Part shown: positions 62,778 to 64,000 of the stretch, one piece after another
Numbering within the stretch: position 1 is the first letter of the stretch
How the letters are laid out: each line of letters starts with the position of its first letter
DNA from: Tethya wilhelma
Lineage: Eukaryota; Porifera; Demospongiae; Tethyida; Tethyidae
NCBI GenBank assembly: GCA_964030475.1
Contig: CAXIPT010000010.1
Location: forward strand, 2,838,366 to 2,902,365
Length of the DNA: 64,000 nucleotides
Direction of reading: 5' to 3'
Position numbers and translations under genes: made by a program
Notes under the pieces: generated by a model
What the model saw: only the letters and a program-made list of their open reading frames with translations
What the model was told of the DNA's origin: nothing
Database searches by the model: none

Positions 62778-64000
62778 CTCAAAAAGTTGGTTTCAGGCAC
62801 AGGGTCCATCTTAGCCTGCTTGCAAGCTTGGACGTATTGTTTGTGGACACTTTAAAGGTACAAATGTGATCATAATTCATTATGCCGTTATAACACAATT
62901 TGTATTTGTATACCTTGATTGTAGTACATGTTGGTAGAAGTTTGATGTCGTCTCTTTTGTAGCCTGGAACACGACCTGGCAGTAGGAGGGCATGCTCTTA
63001 TGCATAGTTTTCAAGAAATTTCACCACGTGTTTGATGTCTTCTATGGACCTCGCATTGTGTGGAAGCCTCTTGGTGATTCCGTGCTCCCTAAGCTAGATA
63101 CCATGTTCAAGGTAGTTCTTCTTCAGTTGTTTTAATCTCCAACTCCCTGTATAAATGTCAGTACAGCCTTCAGTGATCCTTTATGCATTCCCAAACACAG
63201 TCTAACTAAAGCACACTGTAGACGTTTGCTCTTGACACAGATGCTCAAAGGATGATCTATAGTGTACAGACACTCCAACATGTCATTTGTGCCGGCATGT
63301 AATGATGCATCAGATACGCAAAACATCCATATGCGCACATGCTAACACACTAGATAAAAGAACACGTACACCTGCACAAACATAGTCTCGATTTACGTTT
63401 CTTGTAAAAGTTTTTAAATTATACTTCACACACACACACACACACACACACTCTCACTCACACACTCATAAGCACACGCACTCTCATACATATACACTAA
63501 CACTCATAAAGCACACACACACACACACGCACTCACATACACTCACATTCACTCACAAACAAGCACACACACACACACACACACCACGGGTGTTTCAAAC
63601 CGGCACTTAGTCTTTAATTAGAACATTACGGTACACGTAATTAATATTCATAGCACTTAGCAACGTAAACTCATTACCGCATCAAGTGGTTGCTATATAT
63701 ACTTGTGATTGTCAGTACCATTTACAGTCAAAACAATGTTCTAAAAATAACAAATAACCTTCCTATACTACAACTAGCGAGCGTGCGCAGTTACAGCGCG
63801 CATAGTAAACAATTGCGCACGGTGGACAGCTGCACTGCTTTTACAAATCTTTTGAACAGCACATCCTCTTTTGTGGTGTCTTGGGTTTCCAGCAGTTTTC
63901 TTTGATCTGAATTCAGCATTACCAGATTGAACCAATGTAAGTGGATAAAAAAAATGTACATAAACAATTACACTTATTTTTTGCAAGGAATTGTACCTAC
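62778..64000. other. Decayed 3' end, CA microsatellites, no gene seen
   Basis: 62778-63110 probably contains the rest of the YqaJ-element gene in unreadable frames. 63426-63585 is a mixed CA/CTCA microsatellite. 63600-64000 is AT-rich with a short GCGC-containing patch (63780-63820); no exon, tRNA or repeat recognised. Confidence 0.5.

Noticed and set aside
1..64000. tRNA, rRNA or riboswitch genes
   Set aside because: No cloverleaf, box A/B pair or rRNA-like segment was recognised by eye; a tRNA or covariance-model scan could still find one.

Overview
The window looks like a piece of an invertebrate nuclear genome, most likely a marine demosponge such as Amphimedon. This is inferred from four things: AT-rich DNA, very short introns (about 55-70 bp) with GT/AG borders, metazoan extracellular modules (Calx-beta, calcium-binding EGF), and an extremely dense load of small palindromic DNA transposons. 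Species identity is not proven. Single Ns at 310, 8363 and 13980 and a 463-base N run at 47926-48388 mark assembly gaps.

Region 1 (1-29.8 kb) is a single-strand (+) multi-exon gene, 5'-incomplete at the left edge. Twelve exons are recognisable. All internal ones start and end in phase 1. They encode one and a half Calx-beta domains, a helical death-fold-like exon, two short exons, one EGF-like and four EGF_CA modules, and an acidic C-terminus ending at 29797. Its introns are stuffed with a roughly 1 kb composite palindromic element (at least eight forward copies), a family of MITEs with 5-bp target duplications, foldback elements with 8-9-bp duplications, mariner-like and pogo-like MITEs, and a poly(A)-tailed retroposon nested inside another repeat.

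Region 2 (about 32-45 kb) contains two decayed, partly overlapping copies of an OTU-type Helitron (Rep HUH nuclease, PIF1 helicase, OTU protease). They flank a 4 kb segment carrying a compact 14- or 15-exon gene for a BEN-domain protein. That gene has an array of three nearly identical 84-bp exons plus a diverged fourth, and it appears intact. The 1.9 kb shared by both Helitron copies forms a direct repeat around the BEN gene. A third Helitron copy (50.9-52.1 kb) keeps an open C-terminal helicase plus OTU frame and is fused at its 5' side to half of a palindromic MITE. All three Helitron-related 3' ends show the same hairpin.

Region 3 (45-64 kb) is a transposon graveyard: a Ty3/gypsy integrase remnant, a degraded DDE transposase, and two fragments of an element whose shared 240-bp leader precedes two different genes. 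One is a transposase N-terminus. The other is a SAP/SWIM/YqaJ-exonuclease protein. A minus-strand YqaJ-type C-terminus also lies here. This fits a two-gene element with long inverted ends that drive convergent genes (ISL2EU-like, by inference).

The only plausible host genes are the Calx-beta/EGF gene and the BEN gene. Everything else that codes is mobile-element sequence, mostly broken.
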